Source of the DNA: an uncultured Niabella sp.
GTDB lineage: Bacteria; Bacteroidota; Bacteroidia; Chitinophagales; Chitinophagaceae
Length of the DNA stretch: 64,000 nucleotides
Direction: 5' to 3'
NCBI GenBank assembly: GCA_934486785.1
Contig: CAKSQK010000005.1
Span: 62,001 to 126,000 of the forward strand
The translations under genes were made by a program, and so were the position numbers. The stretch's first letter is position 1; every line of letters begins with the position of its first letter. Below the pieces are notes generated by a model. The model was given only the letters and a program-made list of their open reading frames with translations, ran no database searches and was not told the origin of the DNA. Of this stretch, positions 37,342-47,445 are shown one piece after another.

Positions 37342-38775
37342 ATGAAATCTTTTTTTAACTTCTATATCTTAATTTTTGGAACCATTTTATTGGGCTTTTC
37401 ATGCACCAAAGATTTTCTAAATAAAAAACCAATTTCCAATCTTACTGAAGAGAATTATTTTAGTTCAGAGGTTGATTTCAACAGCGCCGTGTTGGGAAGT
37501 TACGCCTCATTTCGAAATATCCATTCAGGATTGTGGGTAACCTATTTGGAATTCAGATCTGACAATATGGATGTCATAAATACCTCGGGTACCATTCCCT
37601 GGTCTTCTAGTAATAATGTATGGGAAGGTGTTGATACAAAAAATTTGTGGGATGCTCTTTTTCAGTTAATCAGCCGATCCAATTTCATTTTAAAAAATAT
37701 CCACCGGGCTAATTTCAATCAGGAGTTAGTAGCGCAATTTAAAGGTGAAGCTTTGTTTTTCCGAGGTTGGGCATACTTCGCATGTGTAAGAATTTTTGGA
37801 GGTATTCCAATTATTGCAGAAGATGCGCCAATTTCAGCTTATTATACCACACCGCGGGCAAGTATTGAAGAGACTTACAATAAAGCCGAACAGGATCTTT
37901 TGGAATCAATCTCCCTGTTGCCTTTGAGTTATAGTGCAGCCAACTATGGCAGAATTACACAATTTGCGGCTAAAGGCATTATGTCACGATTGTATTTGCA
38001 AAAAACAGGGTGGCCATTATACGACAGGTCGTCTTTTTCAAAAGCAGTTCCCATGCTGAAAGATATAGTAGAAAAAAGTCAATACGGCTTTCATCCTGAT
38101 TTTAAAGGCATTTTTAGTATGCAACAAGAAAAGGGAAAAGAGATGATTATAACAGCACCTTTTACTTCTAATCAGGGTATGTTAAATGCGAATTATGCCT
38201 CCACTTTTATTCCTAAGGCTAAATTTCCCGGTAATTCAGCACTTTTTCAGGTTCCCGTAAGATCCTTTTTTGATTCGTTCGAACCAGGAGATATTCGAAA
38301 ATTTGTTTCAATTGATACTGTATTTACAAATATTTCCGGTAATGTGGTTAAACAACTTAACATCAATAAGTTTTTTTATGGGCTTGTACCAAGTCTTGGA
38401 TTTGAATTTGACGTACCGGTTTTAAGATTTACTGATGTTTTACTGATGTATGCCGAAGCTTTATGCGGAGAAGCTAATGACGTTAAGCCAGAGGCATTGA
38501 ATATTTTAAACATGGTTAGGAATCGAGCCGGCTTAGCGTCACTATCAATAACCGATTACAATACATTCAGGACGCAGCTATTTAAAGAAAGGAGAAATGA
38601 GTTCTTTTTTGAAGGAATCAGGTGGTTCGATTTATTAAGAAATGGGGATGCTATTGATGCGCTTAAAATTAAAGGCAAGAATAATGTATCTGAAACCTGG
38701 TTTTTGTTTCCTATTCCCAGGGTAGAAATAGATAAAATACCTGACATTTTAATTCAGAATCCAGGCTATAACTGA
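37342..38775 (+). CDS. SusD/RagB-family glycan-binding lipoprotein
   Basis: Surface lipoprotein of 477 residues with a signal peptide ending in the lipobox GFSC, followed by TKDFLNKKP, the usual start of mature SusD proteins. The helical TPR-like core contains EALFFRGWAYFACVRIFGGIPII and TDVLLMYAEALCGEANDV. The C-terminal RNRAGLASL, FKERRNEFFFEGIRWFDLLRNG and FLFPIPRVEID are standard RagB/SusD motifs. It forms the lid of the SusC barrel and captures the glycan. The gap to susC is 10 bp. Glycan specificity cannot be read from the sequence. Confidence 0.95.
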   Translation: MKSFFNFYILIFGTILLGFSCTKDFLNKKPISNLTEENYFSSEVDFNSAVLGSYASFRNIHSGLWVTYLEFRSDNMDVINTSGTIPWSSSNNVWEGVDTKNLWDALFQLISRSNFILKNIHRANFNQELVAQFKGEALFFRGWAYFACVRIFGGIPIIAEDAPISAYYTTPRASIEETYNKAEQDLLESISLLPLSYSAANYGRITQFAAKGIMSRLYLQKTGWPLYDRSSFSKAVPMLKDIVEKSQYGFHPDFKGIFSMQQEKGKEMIITAPFTSNQGMLNANYASTFIPKAKFPGNSALFQVPVRSFFDSFEPGDIRKFVSIDTVFTNISGNVVKQLNINKFFYGLVPSLGFEFDVPVLRFTDVLLMYAEALCGEANDVKPEALNILNMVRNRAGLASLSITDYNTFRTQLFKERRNEFFFEGIRWFDLLRNGDAIDALKIKGKNNVSETWFLFPIPRVEIDKIPDILIQNPGYN

Positions 38776-38810
38776 GTAACATAGTTGAAGTAAAAACAGT
38801 AAATAGCTAT

Positions 38811-40886
38811 ATGAAATATTCGATTAGTAGAAGAAATTTTGTGAAGGCATCATTTGGAACTATCAGTGCCATTAGTTTGGGACAGCCGGCATCAGCATTT
38901 GTTTTCTTAGACAAGGATAAAGAATTTAAAGAAGTAGCGAGAATTGAAAGCGATGAACTGATTGTTCAAGTTTATGAAAATGGCAGTTTTTCAGTGGCTA
39001 TGAAGGCTTCGGGACAGCAGTGGCAGTCAGATCCATGGGAAAGTATCGCCTGCAGGCTTATTTTGGAAGACCCCTCGGGGAAAAGAAATATCATTGATTT
39101 TGGCAGCAGGAAAGCGGTTAAAATTGTAAAAAATCAGAACACCATTGATATTCTGTTTGAAGGAGTCTCTTACCCTGCCGCAATAAAATCTACTATATCT
39201 CTTAACAAAAGTATTGTCGGAGTCGCTTTAAACGATCTTACTATTCCAAATGACATGCGGCTTGTATCTATAGAGTACCCCTTTCGTTCTTTTTATCTGC
39301 GCTCTCATGCCGATGAAGGTTATTTGGCACTTGCAGAAGGAGAAGGCTGTCTGATCCCGACCTTAAAAGACCCGGCGTCCAAAAAAATAGGTACAACATC
39401 TTTTTGGACCTGGCATGACGACTCGCACAGCGTTCGGGCCTATAGGCCAGCGTCAGTGCCTCTAATGCCTTTTTACGGTGCACAAAAAAATGGATCCGGA
39501 TATACTGCAGTGATCGAAACAACCGATGATTTTGGGTTTCAATACCTGATGAACTATAATTTTCAGCACGAGTTTGATAGCCGTGGAATGCAGTCGCCTT
39601 ATGAACGGATTGTATGTGCATGGCCATGCTGGCTTGCTCAAAAGGGGAAATTTGGATATCAGCGGAAAATGCGCTTCGAGTTCAAGGATGGCTTAGACTA
39701 TGTAGGTATGGCCAAAGTATATCGAAAAGAAGCGGTCGTAAAAAGCGATCATGTTTCACTTTATGAAAAGGCTAAAGTGCGTCCTCAGGTAGATAAGATG
39801 GCCGGAGCCCCATATTTGGCTTACTATGCAGGTTATCCCCATACATCTCCGGGATATGTCAATTATACTTATCAGCAGCTCATAGATGTGGTAAACGACC
39901 TTTATGCTATGGGAATGGAACGGGCATTTGTCCATTTTTGGGGAGCATACACGGTGCAGCCTCCGGGCTGTCTGCCGTTTGATACGCAGCCCGGTTCTGT
40001 TGAAAAATTAAAAGCTGTCGCTGCAGAGTGTAAAGAAAAAGGATTCCTTTTTACACTTTATAACGATATATCAGCACAGCTGGAAGAGACGGATTGGTGG
40101 AAGCCGGAGCTGATGTGGAAAACCGAAGACGGCAGGGTTCGAAGAGGAATGCGCTGGGGAAGAACATGTTCCAGCCAATATGTTGATCTATTGGCTAAGG
40201 ATATGCCCGAAGTAGTTCGAACCCTTGGGCAGGAAGCATGTTATGTTGATATTATCAATTCGGGTAAAATGTTTGAATGTTACGACCCGGTTCATCCCCT
40301 CACTCGTACAGAAGACCGAAAAGCCAGGCTGAAATTTTATCAATACGTACACTCCCTGGGATTGATCTTCGGCGGAGAATTTGCCGGCTGGTGGAATGCC
40401 GCTGAATTGGAATACACCAACGGCGTTGGCGGGAGAAGCAGAGCGGATCTTTTTAACTTTTTCCCGGTACCCTTATATCAGCTGGTTTTTCACGATGCCT
40501 TAATCCCATTCTGTCATGCAGCAGATGATTATTCCATGAATGAGGGCACTTCATTTGAGGACAAGATACTCCGTGACCTTTTGCGTGGTATCCCGCCTAT
40601 GTTTTTTATCAATCTGTGGGATCATCATAAATGGCGCCAGAAGATACTGGATTGTTATAATGTTATGTCTGATACTGTTAAAGAAGTAATGTATGATGAA
40701 ATGCTTTCACACAAATGGATCACGAATGATCAAATGGTGCAGCAAAGTGAGTTTATTTCAGGAGTGAAAATTACAGTCAACTTTGATGAGATCGAAAGAG
40801 AAGGCCTGCCTGCTAAAGGGTATCATGTTTCCGGATCGAAAAATGGGACAAAGTCCGGCCAGTTCAAAACGAATTGGGTAACCTGA
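38811..40886 (+). CDS. Tat-exported putative TIM-barrel glycoside hydrolase, family unassigned
   Basis: Protein of 691 residues with a twin-arginine signal (SRRNFVKASFG). The first 300 residues look like a beta-sandwich domain. The remainder resembles a TIM barrel with aromatic and acidic motifs: AYYAGYPHTSPGYVNYTYQQL, MERAFVHFWGAY, FTLYNDIS, ACYVDIINSGKMFECYDPVHP and GLIFGGEFAGWWNA. Asp480 in YVDI and Glu523 in GGEF sit at strand ends where a clan GH-D-like or GH101-like nucleophile and acid would be expected; this is inference. It may belong to a domain-of-unknown-function family such as DUF5696 or DUF6259, but I cannot decide. It follows susD by 35 bp in the PUL operon, so it probably attacks the glycan imported by SusCD. 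Confidence 0.7.
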   Translation: MKYSISRRNFVKASFGTISAISLGQPASAFVFLDKDKEFKEVARIESDELIVQVYENGSFSVAMKASGQQWQSDPWESIACRLILEDPSGKRNIIDFGSRKAVKIVKNQNTIDILFEGVSYPAAIKSTISLNKSIVGVALNDLTIPNDMRLVSIEYPFRSFYLRSHADEGYLALAEGEGCLIPTLKDPASKKIGTTSFWTWHDDSHSVRAYRPASVPLMPFYGAQKNGSGYTAVIETTDDFGFQYLMNYNFQHEFDSRGMQSPYERIVCAWPCWLAQKGKFGYQRKMRFEFKDGLDYVGMAKVYRKEAVVKSDHVSLYEKAKVRPQVDKMAGAPYLAYYAGYPHTSPGYVNYTYQQLIDVVNDLYAMGMERAFVHFWGAYTVQPPGCLPFDTQPGSVEKLKAVAAECKEKGFLFTLYNDISAQLEETDWWKPELMWKTEDGRVRRGMRWGRTCSSQYVDLLAKDMPEVVRTLGQEACYVDIINSGKMFECYDPVHPLTRTEDRKARLKFYQYVHSLGLIFGGEFAGWWNAAELEYTNGVGGRSRADLFNFFPVPLYQLVFHDALIPFCHAADDYSMNEGTSFEDKILRDLLRGIPPMFFINLWDHHKWRQKILDCYNVMSDTVKEVMYDEMLSHKWITNDQMVQQSEFISGVKITVNFDEIEREGLPAKGYHVSGSKNGTKSGQFKTNWVT

Positions 40887-40925
40887 TAATTCCCAGAACC
40901 ATTTTAAGAGATAAACACAAGTTTA

Positions 40926-41036
40926 ATGATTGTTCAAAAAATACGATTAAAATATGAATGTCGTTTGGTTAAAGTTTTTGAGGTGTTTGGCGAAGACACC
41001 AGCACCGCCAGCTTCTTAACTAAACGGATTGATTAA
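40926..41036 (+). other. Short ORF of 36 codons between PUL genes
   Basis: ATG 40926 to TAA 41034 gives a 36-residue basic peptide (MIVQKIRLKYE ... TSTASFLTKRID). It resembles no protein I know. It could be a leader, the end of a decayed gene, or a chance reading frame. Confidence 0.2.
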
Positions 41037-41056
41037 AATATTTAAAACTAAGCAAG

Positions 41057-44000
41057 ATGGAAAGATGGTATATTAAGAGTGTTTTCGGTGTGATTATGAG
41101 TTTAGTTCTATGCTATGGGTATTGCGGGGCGCAAACCAGAGCATGGGAAGGTGAAATTGTAATTCCTACATACGGTATAGCAGAAGATACTAACCCAAAA
41201 TTTTGGATAATGGAAGATGCGCCTTATGGTGCTGAGACGATTGTAAACTCTATTACTTATCCCTACACCATGGAGGATAACATAATACCTGTTAAAACCA
41301 GTGTTACATACAAAGCGCTGTTTATCGAAAACGAATATTTAAAAATCACCTGCCTTCCTGAATTGAACGGTAAATTCCACTCGGTATTAGATAAATCTAC
41401 GGGTAAGGAAATGTTCTGGGTTAACCCGGTCATTAAGCCGGGTTTAATTGCTATGCGTGGCGCTGGTATAATAGGAGGTAAGGCGTTTAACGCGGGACCG
41501 CAAGTGCATACAACAACTATTATGTCCCGCATTAATTCATTTATCGGGAAAGAGGAAGATGGCTCTGTTTACATTGAGGTAGGGAATCTTGACCAGACTT
41601 TTCGGACCAGGTGGAAAGCCAGGGTAACACTTCGGCCCGGCAGAGCTTATTTAGAAGAAACTATTTCCCTTTCTAATCCGGTAGATGCGGTTAACCCTTA
41701 TTATTTCTGGAATAATGCGGCGCTTCAGAATACAGAAACACAGCGGTTTGTTTTTCCTATTTCTTTAGCAACTTTTCATGATGGCAAAGAGTTTTTTACG
41801 TGGCCCGTATTTACCGGTAATGATACAAAGTGGCTGAAAGGAGTGCAGGGCAGGGATATGACCTGGTTGAAAAACTATAACAGTTGGGCTCCCATTTTTG
41901 CTTACAAATGCGCCTTTGATTTTTTTGGAGCCTACGATACGGGTAGCTCGAAAGGGGTCGTTCATTTTGCCGAGAGGCATGCCTTAAGCGGGAAAAAAGC
42001 ATGGACCTGGGGAAACTGGGAGTATGGAGTTGAAAGCCAGAAGACACTTGTTGACGGAAGCGATACGTATATTGAAGTTCAAAGCGGCCCTTTAGCAACC
42101 CAGTCAGACTATGCCAGCCTTATGCCGCATGAGGGGATCTCCTGGACCGAATACTGGTATCCAATTCATGGATTTAAGAGCGGCTTTGAGTATGCCAATA
42201 AGGATGCGGCAATAGAGACGATCAGAAAAGGGAAGGATATCGAGTTTCGGATTCTGGGCTCGGGAGTTTTTACAGGAGCCTCGTTTTCAATAATATCAGA
42301 CGGCAGTGTTCGTTTAGAAAAACAAATTGATATTACCCCTCAAAAGCTGGCTGTTATTAAAACTGCCGATCCCGGAACACCCTTAGAGGTTACTATAAAA
42401 TCCGGCAGCGGCCAGCTGCTTGTTCAATATGAGACTCCCTTGTCAATTCCAAAAGAATTAGCTCCTGAAATTTCAGAAGACAATAATGAAGAAAGCGCAG
42501 CAGCTGAACTGCTCTATCTAACTGGGCAGAAATACGATAGAGCCTCTGATAGAAAGAAAGCGAGAGCGTATTATAATAAATCATTGAATGTCGATCCCGG
42601 ATATACTTTGTCACTTCAGGCGATAGGTATCTTGGATTTCGAATCTGCGCTGTATGTTGAAGCCGCGTCAAAATTTAAAACCTCCCTAAATAGAAATACG
42701 AATGATGGTTTATCCTGGTATTTTTTAGGAAACTGTTACTTAAAAGATGGTAATTATGAAGAAGCGGTCAACTGTGCATCTAAGATCATTCAGCTACCTG
42801 AATATAAAGCATTAGGGTATGATCTGGCTGGCCGGGCATATCTCAGACAAAAGGAATATTCAAAAGCGATCCATTCTTTCGGTGAAGCTCAAAGGATAAA
42901 CTCAGGCAGTTTAAAAGCTAAAGAAGATCTTATGTTAGCTTATTATGCAGATAAGCAGCTGTCAGAAGCAGTAAATTTAGCAGAAGAGACCGTTTCAGAG
43001 CATCCATACAGCTTGGTTCCCCGCTCGGTTATCGCTTTGCAGAATGAGGGTGAGATGGATTATTTTATCGCGGCCTTTAAAAAGGGACTCGGCAGTTTCA
43101 ATTTTGAATTTCAGGAACTGTGCCTGAAGTATTTGGATTTAGGGCTTGTAGATGAAGCCTTGAAGCTGATCGAAAGTGCCGATAATTCCTTAAGCAAAGA
43201 AGAGAAGGATCCTATGACTCAATACTATATTTCTTTTCTGCATGATCTAAAAAAGGACCAAAAAGCGGCTGCTGCCTATCTGGCAAAAATTCCTTCACTG
43301 AATAAGGATTTTATTTTTGCTTCCAGGCCGGAGGAAATTCCAATATTAAAACATGCAGTCAGAAGAAATGCGAAAGACGCCTATGCTTATTTTCAATTAG
43401 GAAACCTGTATGCAAATTTAGGACGTGCCGATGAAGCGTACAGTAATTGGCAGGATGCGTTAAAAACAGACCCCGCATCAAGCATAGTATTGAGAAACTT
43501 AGGGCTTTACGAGTGGAAGATCAAAGCGGATCTAAAAAGTGCAGAGGCTTTTTATCAAAAGGCCATCGATAAAGCGCCTCAAGATCAAACACTTTACCGA
43601 GATTTAGCGCAATTGCTTTATGAGCAGAAAAAGATGGGTGAGATCATCGCATTATTGGAAAATCTGTCTTTTGATACGCATAAAAGATCGGATATCTCCA
43701 TTCTTCTGGCGGCCGCTTATGTGGATAGTAAAATGTATGACAAAGCCTTAGGGTTACTGCGGAACGAAGATTTTGTTTTATGGGAAGGGCAGAAGACCCC
43801 ATGGGTGTTGTTTAACAAAGCAAGTATTGAAAAAGGCCTGGCTGAGTTCAAAAATGAACAGTTTGATAAGGCGCTTGCATTTTTTAAAATGGCTGTTAGT
43901 TACCCATCAAATATGGGAGTAGGAAGATTCGATTCTTCAGAAGAAGCCCCGGGCCTTTACTGGATCGGAAAATCATACGCGGCGCTCGGCCGTTTAAAAG

Positions 44001-44110
44001 AAGCAGAGAAAGCGTGGACATTAGGTGCAGCGGCAGCAAACGGCTCAGATACGCAGAACAAACATATTGAACTATGTAAGCAGGAGCTGTTAAAAATGCC
44101 TAAGCAATAG
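41057..44110 (+). CDS. DUF5107-TPR secreted protein
   Basis: Protein of 1017 residues with a Sec signal peptide (FGVIMSLVLCYGYCGAQ). Residues 30-390 form a DUF5107 domain (LFIENEYLKITCLPELNGKFHSVLDKSTGKEMFWVN, a beta-supersandwich like galactose mutarotase). Residues 480-1010 are tandem tetratricopeptide repeats, among them ARAYYNKSLNVDPGYTLSLQ, GLSWYFLGNCYLKDGNYEEA and AYAYFQLGNLYANLGRADEAY. DUF5107 proteins are frequent in Bacteroidota PULs next to carbohydrate enzymes. No catalytic residues can be named with confidence, so it could be an enzyme acting on sugar ends or a carbohydrate-binding scaffold. It stands between two candidate hydrolase genes. Confidence 0.85.
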   Translation: MERWYIKSVFGVIMSLVLCYGYCGAQTRAWEGEIVIPTYGIAEDTNPKFWIMEDAPYGAETIVNSITYPYTMEDNIIPVKTSVTYKALFIENEYLKITCLPELNGKFHSVLDKSTGKEMFWVNPVIKPGLIAMRGAGIIGGKAFNAGPQVHTTTIMSRINSFIGKEEDGSVYIEVGNLDQTFRTRWKARVTLRPGRAYLEETISLSNPVDAVNPYYFWNNAALQNTETQRFVFPISLATFHDGKEFFTWPVFTGNDTKWLKGVQGRDMTWLKNYNSWAPIFAYKCAFDFFGAYDTGSSKGVVHFAERHALSGKKAWTWGNWEYGVESQKTLVDGSDTYIEVQSGPLATQSDYASLMPHEGISWTEYWYPIHGFKSGFEYANKDAAIETIRKGKDIEFRILGSGVFTGASFSIISDGSVRLEKQIDITPQKLAVIKTADPGTPLEVTIKSGSGQLLVQYETPLSIPKELAPEISEDNNEESAAAELLYLTGQKYDRASDRKKARAYYNKSLNVDPGYTLSLQAIGILDFESALYVEAASKFKTSLNRNTNDGLSWYFLGNCYLKDGNYEEAVNCASKIIQLPEYKALGYDLAGRAYLRQKEYSKAIHSFGEAQRINSGSLKAKEDLMLAYYADKQLSEAVNLAEETVSEHPYSLVPRSVIALQNEGEMDYFIAAFKKGLGSFNFEFQELCLKYLDLGLVDEALKLIESADNSLSKEEKDPMTQYYISFLHDLKKDQKAAAAYLAKIPSLNKDFIFASRPEEIPILKHAVRRNAKDAYAYFQLGNLYANLGRADEAYSNWQDALKTDPASSIVLRNLGLYEWKIKADLKSAEAFYQKAIDKAPQDQTLYRDLAQLLYEQKKMGEIIALLENLSFDTHKRSDISILLAAAYVDSKMYDKALGLLRNEDFVLWEGQKTPWVLFNKASIEKGLAEFKNEQFDKALAFFKMAVSYPSNMGVGRFDSSEEAPGLYWIGKSYAALGRLKEAEKAWTLGAAAANGSDTQNKHIELCKQELLKMPKQ

Positions 44111-44149
44111 CCTTACTTCTAACTAATTAATGCAAAAAAAGATAATGTT

Positions 44150-45679
44150 ATGATAAGAGATCTTAAAATCATATTAGCTGCCGGCATCCTCTTCTTTTCT
44201 GTTTCTGGAATAAAGGGGCAGACCTCACAAGTATCTTATAAAGCTGATAAAACAAAGCAGGCCACTTTGGATCCCGCACTTAACAATTTATACTTACAAA
44301 AGTGGGCGTATGCCAATAAGCTGAAAGACTTATCCGAGAGAAGGCTGCGTATCCGCAATTATGAACCGTTTCATATACGGTATCAATTCGGCCACTATCC
44401 TACAAGAAAACCATACGAACCCGGAGAAAAGGACTGGGAACTGCTTGATAGATATGCATCCTGGGGAGGAGGGGTGATTCATCTTTGGTATTGGAACGAA
44501 TGGGGCGGCCTGTTTGGTAAAAGTCCGTTCCAGGCGCTGAATGAAAAAGGTGTACAGCGTTTTGTAAGAGAAGCCCATAAACGCGGCCTTAAGGTAATAC
44601 CTTATGTATCCCCCGGATTTTTGGATGTAAACAACATAATTCACAACCCGGATTGGAGCAGGAATTTTACCCACTTAGTCGAACTGGCAAATGATTTTGA
44701 CAGAATGTGTCCAGGCTCTCTTTCCTGGAGAAAGTACTTTTTTGAGCATTTAACAAAAATGCTAGACCACTATGATTTCGACGGTATTTATTGGGACGGT
44801 GGTATTTCTGCTAATCCTGTATGCTACAATGATAGTTCAAAGGATCATGTGCACTTGATAGATAAAGCAGGAAAATCTAAAGCAGAGATCGAAGAAGGCT
44901 TTTTTGAGTTATGGGAAGATTTCATTGCACAAATGTACAAGGTTGTTAAAGAACGTGATGGGATAGTAGTAGCCCATATTGGCGGAGACCGGCAGAACCC
45001 CTTTAAGGAAAAGTGGTGGGACTACCTGCTGTTGGGAGAAACCGTATCAGATGTGCTGGGATCTATTGAAAAAACAAGCAGATATGATCCTTATGTATTG
45101 AGGTTTAATGACTGGAGCCGACTGATTACCGACTGGCGCAATAAGGATTATACACCTGATACCACTAAAACAGCAGAAATTGAACATTTATCTATGGCTG
45201 CTTCTATAGTGAACCTGCAGTTTCCCTGGCTGGAAGACGGCTCTTACGGCGAAGTGGAAGATATGTTTTCAATTCCAGGCACCACCTGGGATAAAGGGCA
45301 TTGGACGCAATGGATGATTGCCCAAAAGAAAGCGGGGTTAACACCATTGGGCAATGCAAGCTGGGCAGCCGGGTATGAAAGGTTCTCTGAATACCTTAAA
45401 TTTTACAGGCAGATGACCACTAATAATACTATCGCGTATATTGGTTTGAAAAATTTCCAAAATATGCCTTTTCCCGCCGCCGCCGGACAAATAAAAGTAT
45501 CAGCTTTTTTAAATGATCATTTGTGGATCGCTGTCGCGAATGTAGGCACTGATACCGAAGCATCTGTTATTAAATCTTTAGATGGAGAAGTGAAAAAAGA
45601 TATTTCCTTAGCACCTCAAAAGCTCACTCTGCTTAAATACACTGATCTTAAAAGCTTGCCTGAACTTGTTTTCTTTTAG
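44150..45679 (+). CDS. Secreted TIM-barrel glycoside hydrolase candidate
   Basis: Protein of 509 residues with a Sec signal peptide (MIRDLKIILAAGILFFSVSG, cleaved before QTSQ). The barrel strands show the pattern of retaining alpha-glycosidases: GGGVIHLWYWNEWGG, FVREAHKRGLKVIPYVSPGFLD, and YDFDGIYWDGGIS with Asp210, Asp216. KVVKERDGIVVAHIGGD and LLLGETVSDV (Glu297) follow. These acids are the likely catalytic pair, by analogy with clan GH-D and GH101-like enzymes; this is inference. The C-terminal 70 residues form a small beta domain. I cannot assign a CAZy family. It is the third enzyme gene of the PUL operon, 40 bp after the DUF5107 gene. Confidence 0.72.
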   Translation: MIRDLKIILAAGILFFSVSGIKGQTSQVSYKADKTKQATLDPALNNLYLQKWAYANKLKDLSERRLRIRNYEPFHIRYQFGHYPTRKPYEPGEKDWELLDRYASWGGGVIHLWYWNEWGGLFGKSPFQALNEKGVQRFVREAHKRGLKVIPYVSPGFLDVNNIIHNPDWSRNFTHLVELANDFDRMCPGSLSWRKYFFEHLTKMLDHYDFDGIYWDGGISANPVCYNDSSKDHVHLIDKAGKSKAEIEEGFFELWEDFIAQMYKVVKERDGIVVAHIGGDRQNPFKEKWWDYLLLGETVSDVLGSIEKTSRYDPYVLRFNDWSRLITDWRNKDYTPDTTKTAEIEHLSMAASIVNLQFPWLEDGSYGEVEDMFSIPGTTWDKGHWTQWMIAQKKAGLTPLGNASWAAGYERFSEYLKFYRQMTTNNTIAYIGLKNFQNMPFPAAAGQIKVSAFLNDHLWIAVANVGTDTEASVIKSLDGEVKKDISLAPQKLTLLKYTDLKSLPELVFF

Positions 45680-45739
45680 AGTATTCTTCTTAATAAGAAT
45701 GTTGTGCCAAGTAACATTTTACAAATAATCATTAGAAAT

Positions 45740-47356
45740 ATGAAGAAACGGAATCGAGTTAAGATGCTGTATATTCTAGCGACAGTGTTCCTTATGCACA
45801 CACTTATATCCTGCAAAAAAAGCGGGCCCGATCTGCCGAATATCATCGTGATCTATGTTGATGATCTGGGTTATGGAGATTTAAGCAGTTACGGAGCAAC
45901 AGATATAAGTACTCCTAACGTGGACAGGCTGGCTGATGAAGGACTGCTGTTTACCAATGCCTATGCCGCAGCCTCTATATGTACCCCTTCCCGGTATTCC
46001 TTTTTGACCGGGCAGTACCACTGGCGAAATACCACTACCTGGAGCGTCGGGAAGATCAAAGACGTTAGTATAGCCCCCGGGGATGCCGGATTGACCATTG
46101 ATACCGCCCAGGCAACCCTGGCCGATATGCTGAAGCAGTCAGGGTATAAAACCGGTGTAGTAGGAAAATGGCATTTGGGGCTGGGGTCGGCCGGCGGCCC
46201 TGACTGGAATGGTGAGATCGCCCCCGGCCCGCAGGATATTGGTTTCGATTATTCATTCCTGATGCCGGCTACCGCAGACAGGGTTCCTTGTGTTTTTGTC
46301 GAGAACCGGCGTGTGGCCGGACTTGACCCCGCCGACCCGATCCATGTGAGTTATGGTGAGCCTGTTGGAGATGTTTCCACGATATACAATCCCGATGTTA
46401 CGCCCGGCACCATTGTTAGCTATGACAGCAGTACACAAAGAAAAGATGAAAATATTAAAATGCATCCAAGTTTCGGGCATGACCAGACGATCATCAACGG
46501 CATACCGCGTATAGGCTATATGACAGGAGGAAAAGCCGCACTCTGGAAAGACGAAGAGATAGCCGAAACATTAACTCAGAAAGCCTTGGATTACATAAGC
46601 CGAAATCAAAAAGATCCCTTCTTCCTCTATTTCGCGACGCATGACCTGCATGTACCCCGCGTGCCCGGAAAAGCCTTTGCCGGAAAAAGTGATATTGGTG
46701 TATATGGCGATGTGATCCTGCAGATGGACTGGACTGTAGGACAGCTGCTGGATAAACTCGATGAGCTTGGGTTAAGCGATAATACCATTGTTATCCTTAC
46801 CAGCGATAACGGGCCGGTAATGGATGACGGCTACCGCGACGGCTCTTATGAGAATCTGGGAGGCCATAAGCCGTCGGGGAATCTTAGAGAAGGGAAATAC
46901 AGCGCCTATGAAGGCGGTACCAAAGTTCCGTTTATTGTCCGCTGGCCGTTGAAGATCAAAGCGGGCAGATCTGATGCTCTTTTCAGCCAAGTGGACCTGC
47001 TGGCATCACTGGCAGCATTAGCGGGGAGTAAAAATGCAGATAAGTTAGCTGCGGACAGCAGAGATCATAGCCCGGTTCTTGTTGGCAGCAGCAATAAAGG
47101 ACGCGAATATGTAATTCAGCAGAATATGAGCAGCACTTTATCTATCGTAAAAGACGGCTGGAAATATATAGAACCAACATATAAGCCGCAGTTTAATCTC
47201 TACACCCATCCAAAAACAGATATGGGAAATCTGAAAGAGCCCCAACTCTATAATATCGCTAAGGACCCAAAAGAACAAGAAGATCTGGTAAAGAAGTATC
47301 CTGACAAAGCGAACGAAATGGCCGATTTACTAAGCCGGGTGAAAAATTTGGAATGA
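45740..47356 (+). CDS. Sulfatase, lipoprotein, Cys-type formylglycine
   Basis: Arylsulfatase-family enzyme of about 538 residues. The signal peptide ends in the lipobox LISC. The metal-binding NIIVIYVDDLGYGDLSSYGA follows. The sulfatase signature SICTPSRYSFLTG contains Cys81, which a formylglycine-generating enzyme must convert to formylglycine; no such enzyme gene is in the window. Further motifs are VGKWHLG, the second metal site ILTSDNGPVMDDG, and GGTKVPFIVRWP. The ATG at 45740 is chosen over the upstream GTG at 45704. Its presence shows that the PUL glycan carries sulfate esters. Confidence 0.93.
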   Translation: MKKRNRVKMLYILATVFLMHTLISCKKSGPDLPNIIVIYVDDLGYGDLSSYGATDISTPNVDRLADEGLLFTNAYAAASICTPSRYSFLTGQYHWRNTTTWSVGKIKDVSIAPGDAGLTIDTAQATLADMLKQSGYKTGVVGKWHLGLGSAGGPDWNGEIAPGPQDIGFDYSFLMPATADRVPCVFVENRRVAGLDPADPIHVSYGEPVGDVSTIYNPDVTPGTIVSYDSSTQRKDENIKMHPSFGHDQTIINGIPRIGYMTGGKAALWKDEEIAETLTQKALDYISRNQKDPFFLYFATHDLHVPRVPGKAFAGKSDIGVYGDVILQMDWTVGQLLDKLDELGLSDNTIVILTSDNGPVMDDGYRDGSYENLGGHKPSGNLREGKYSAYEGGTKVPFIVRWPLKIKAGRSDALFSQVDLLASLAALAGSKNADKLAADSRDHSPVLVGSSNKGREYVIQQNMSSTLSIVKDGWKYIEPTYKPQFNLYTHPKTDMGNLKEPQLYNIAKDPKEQEDLVKKYPDKANEMADLLSRVKNLE

Positions 47357-47445
47357 ATTGAAATTACTCAAAGAGTGAAATAATAAAGCATTATGATGAA
47401 TGCTGCATTAAACAAAATAAATAACTAAATACACAATAAATCAAT

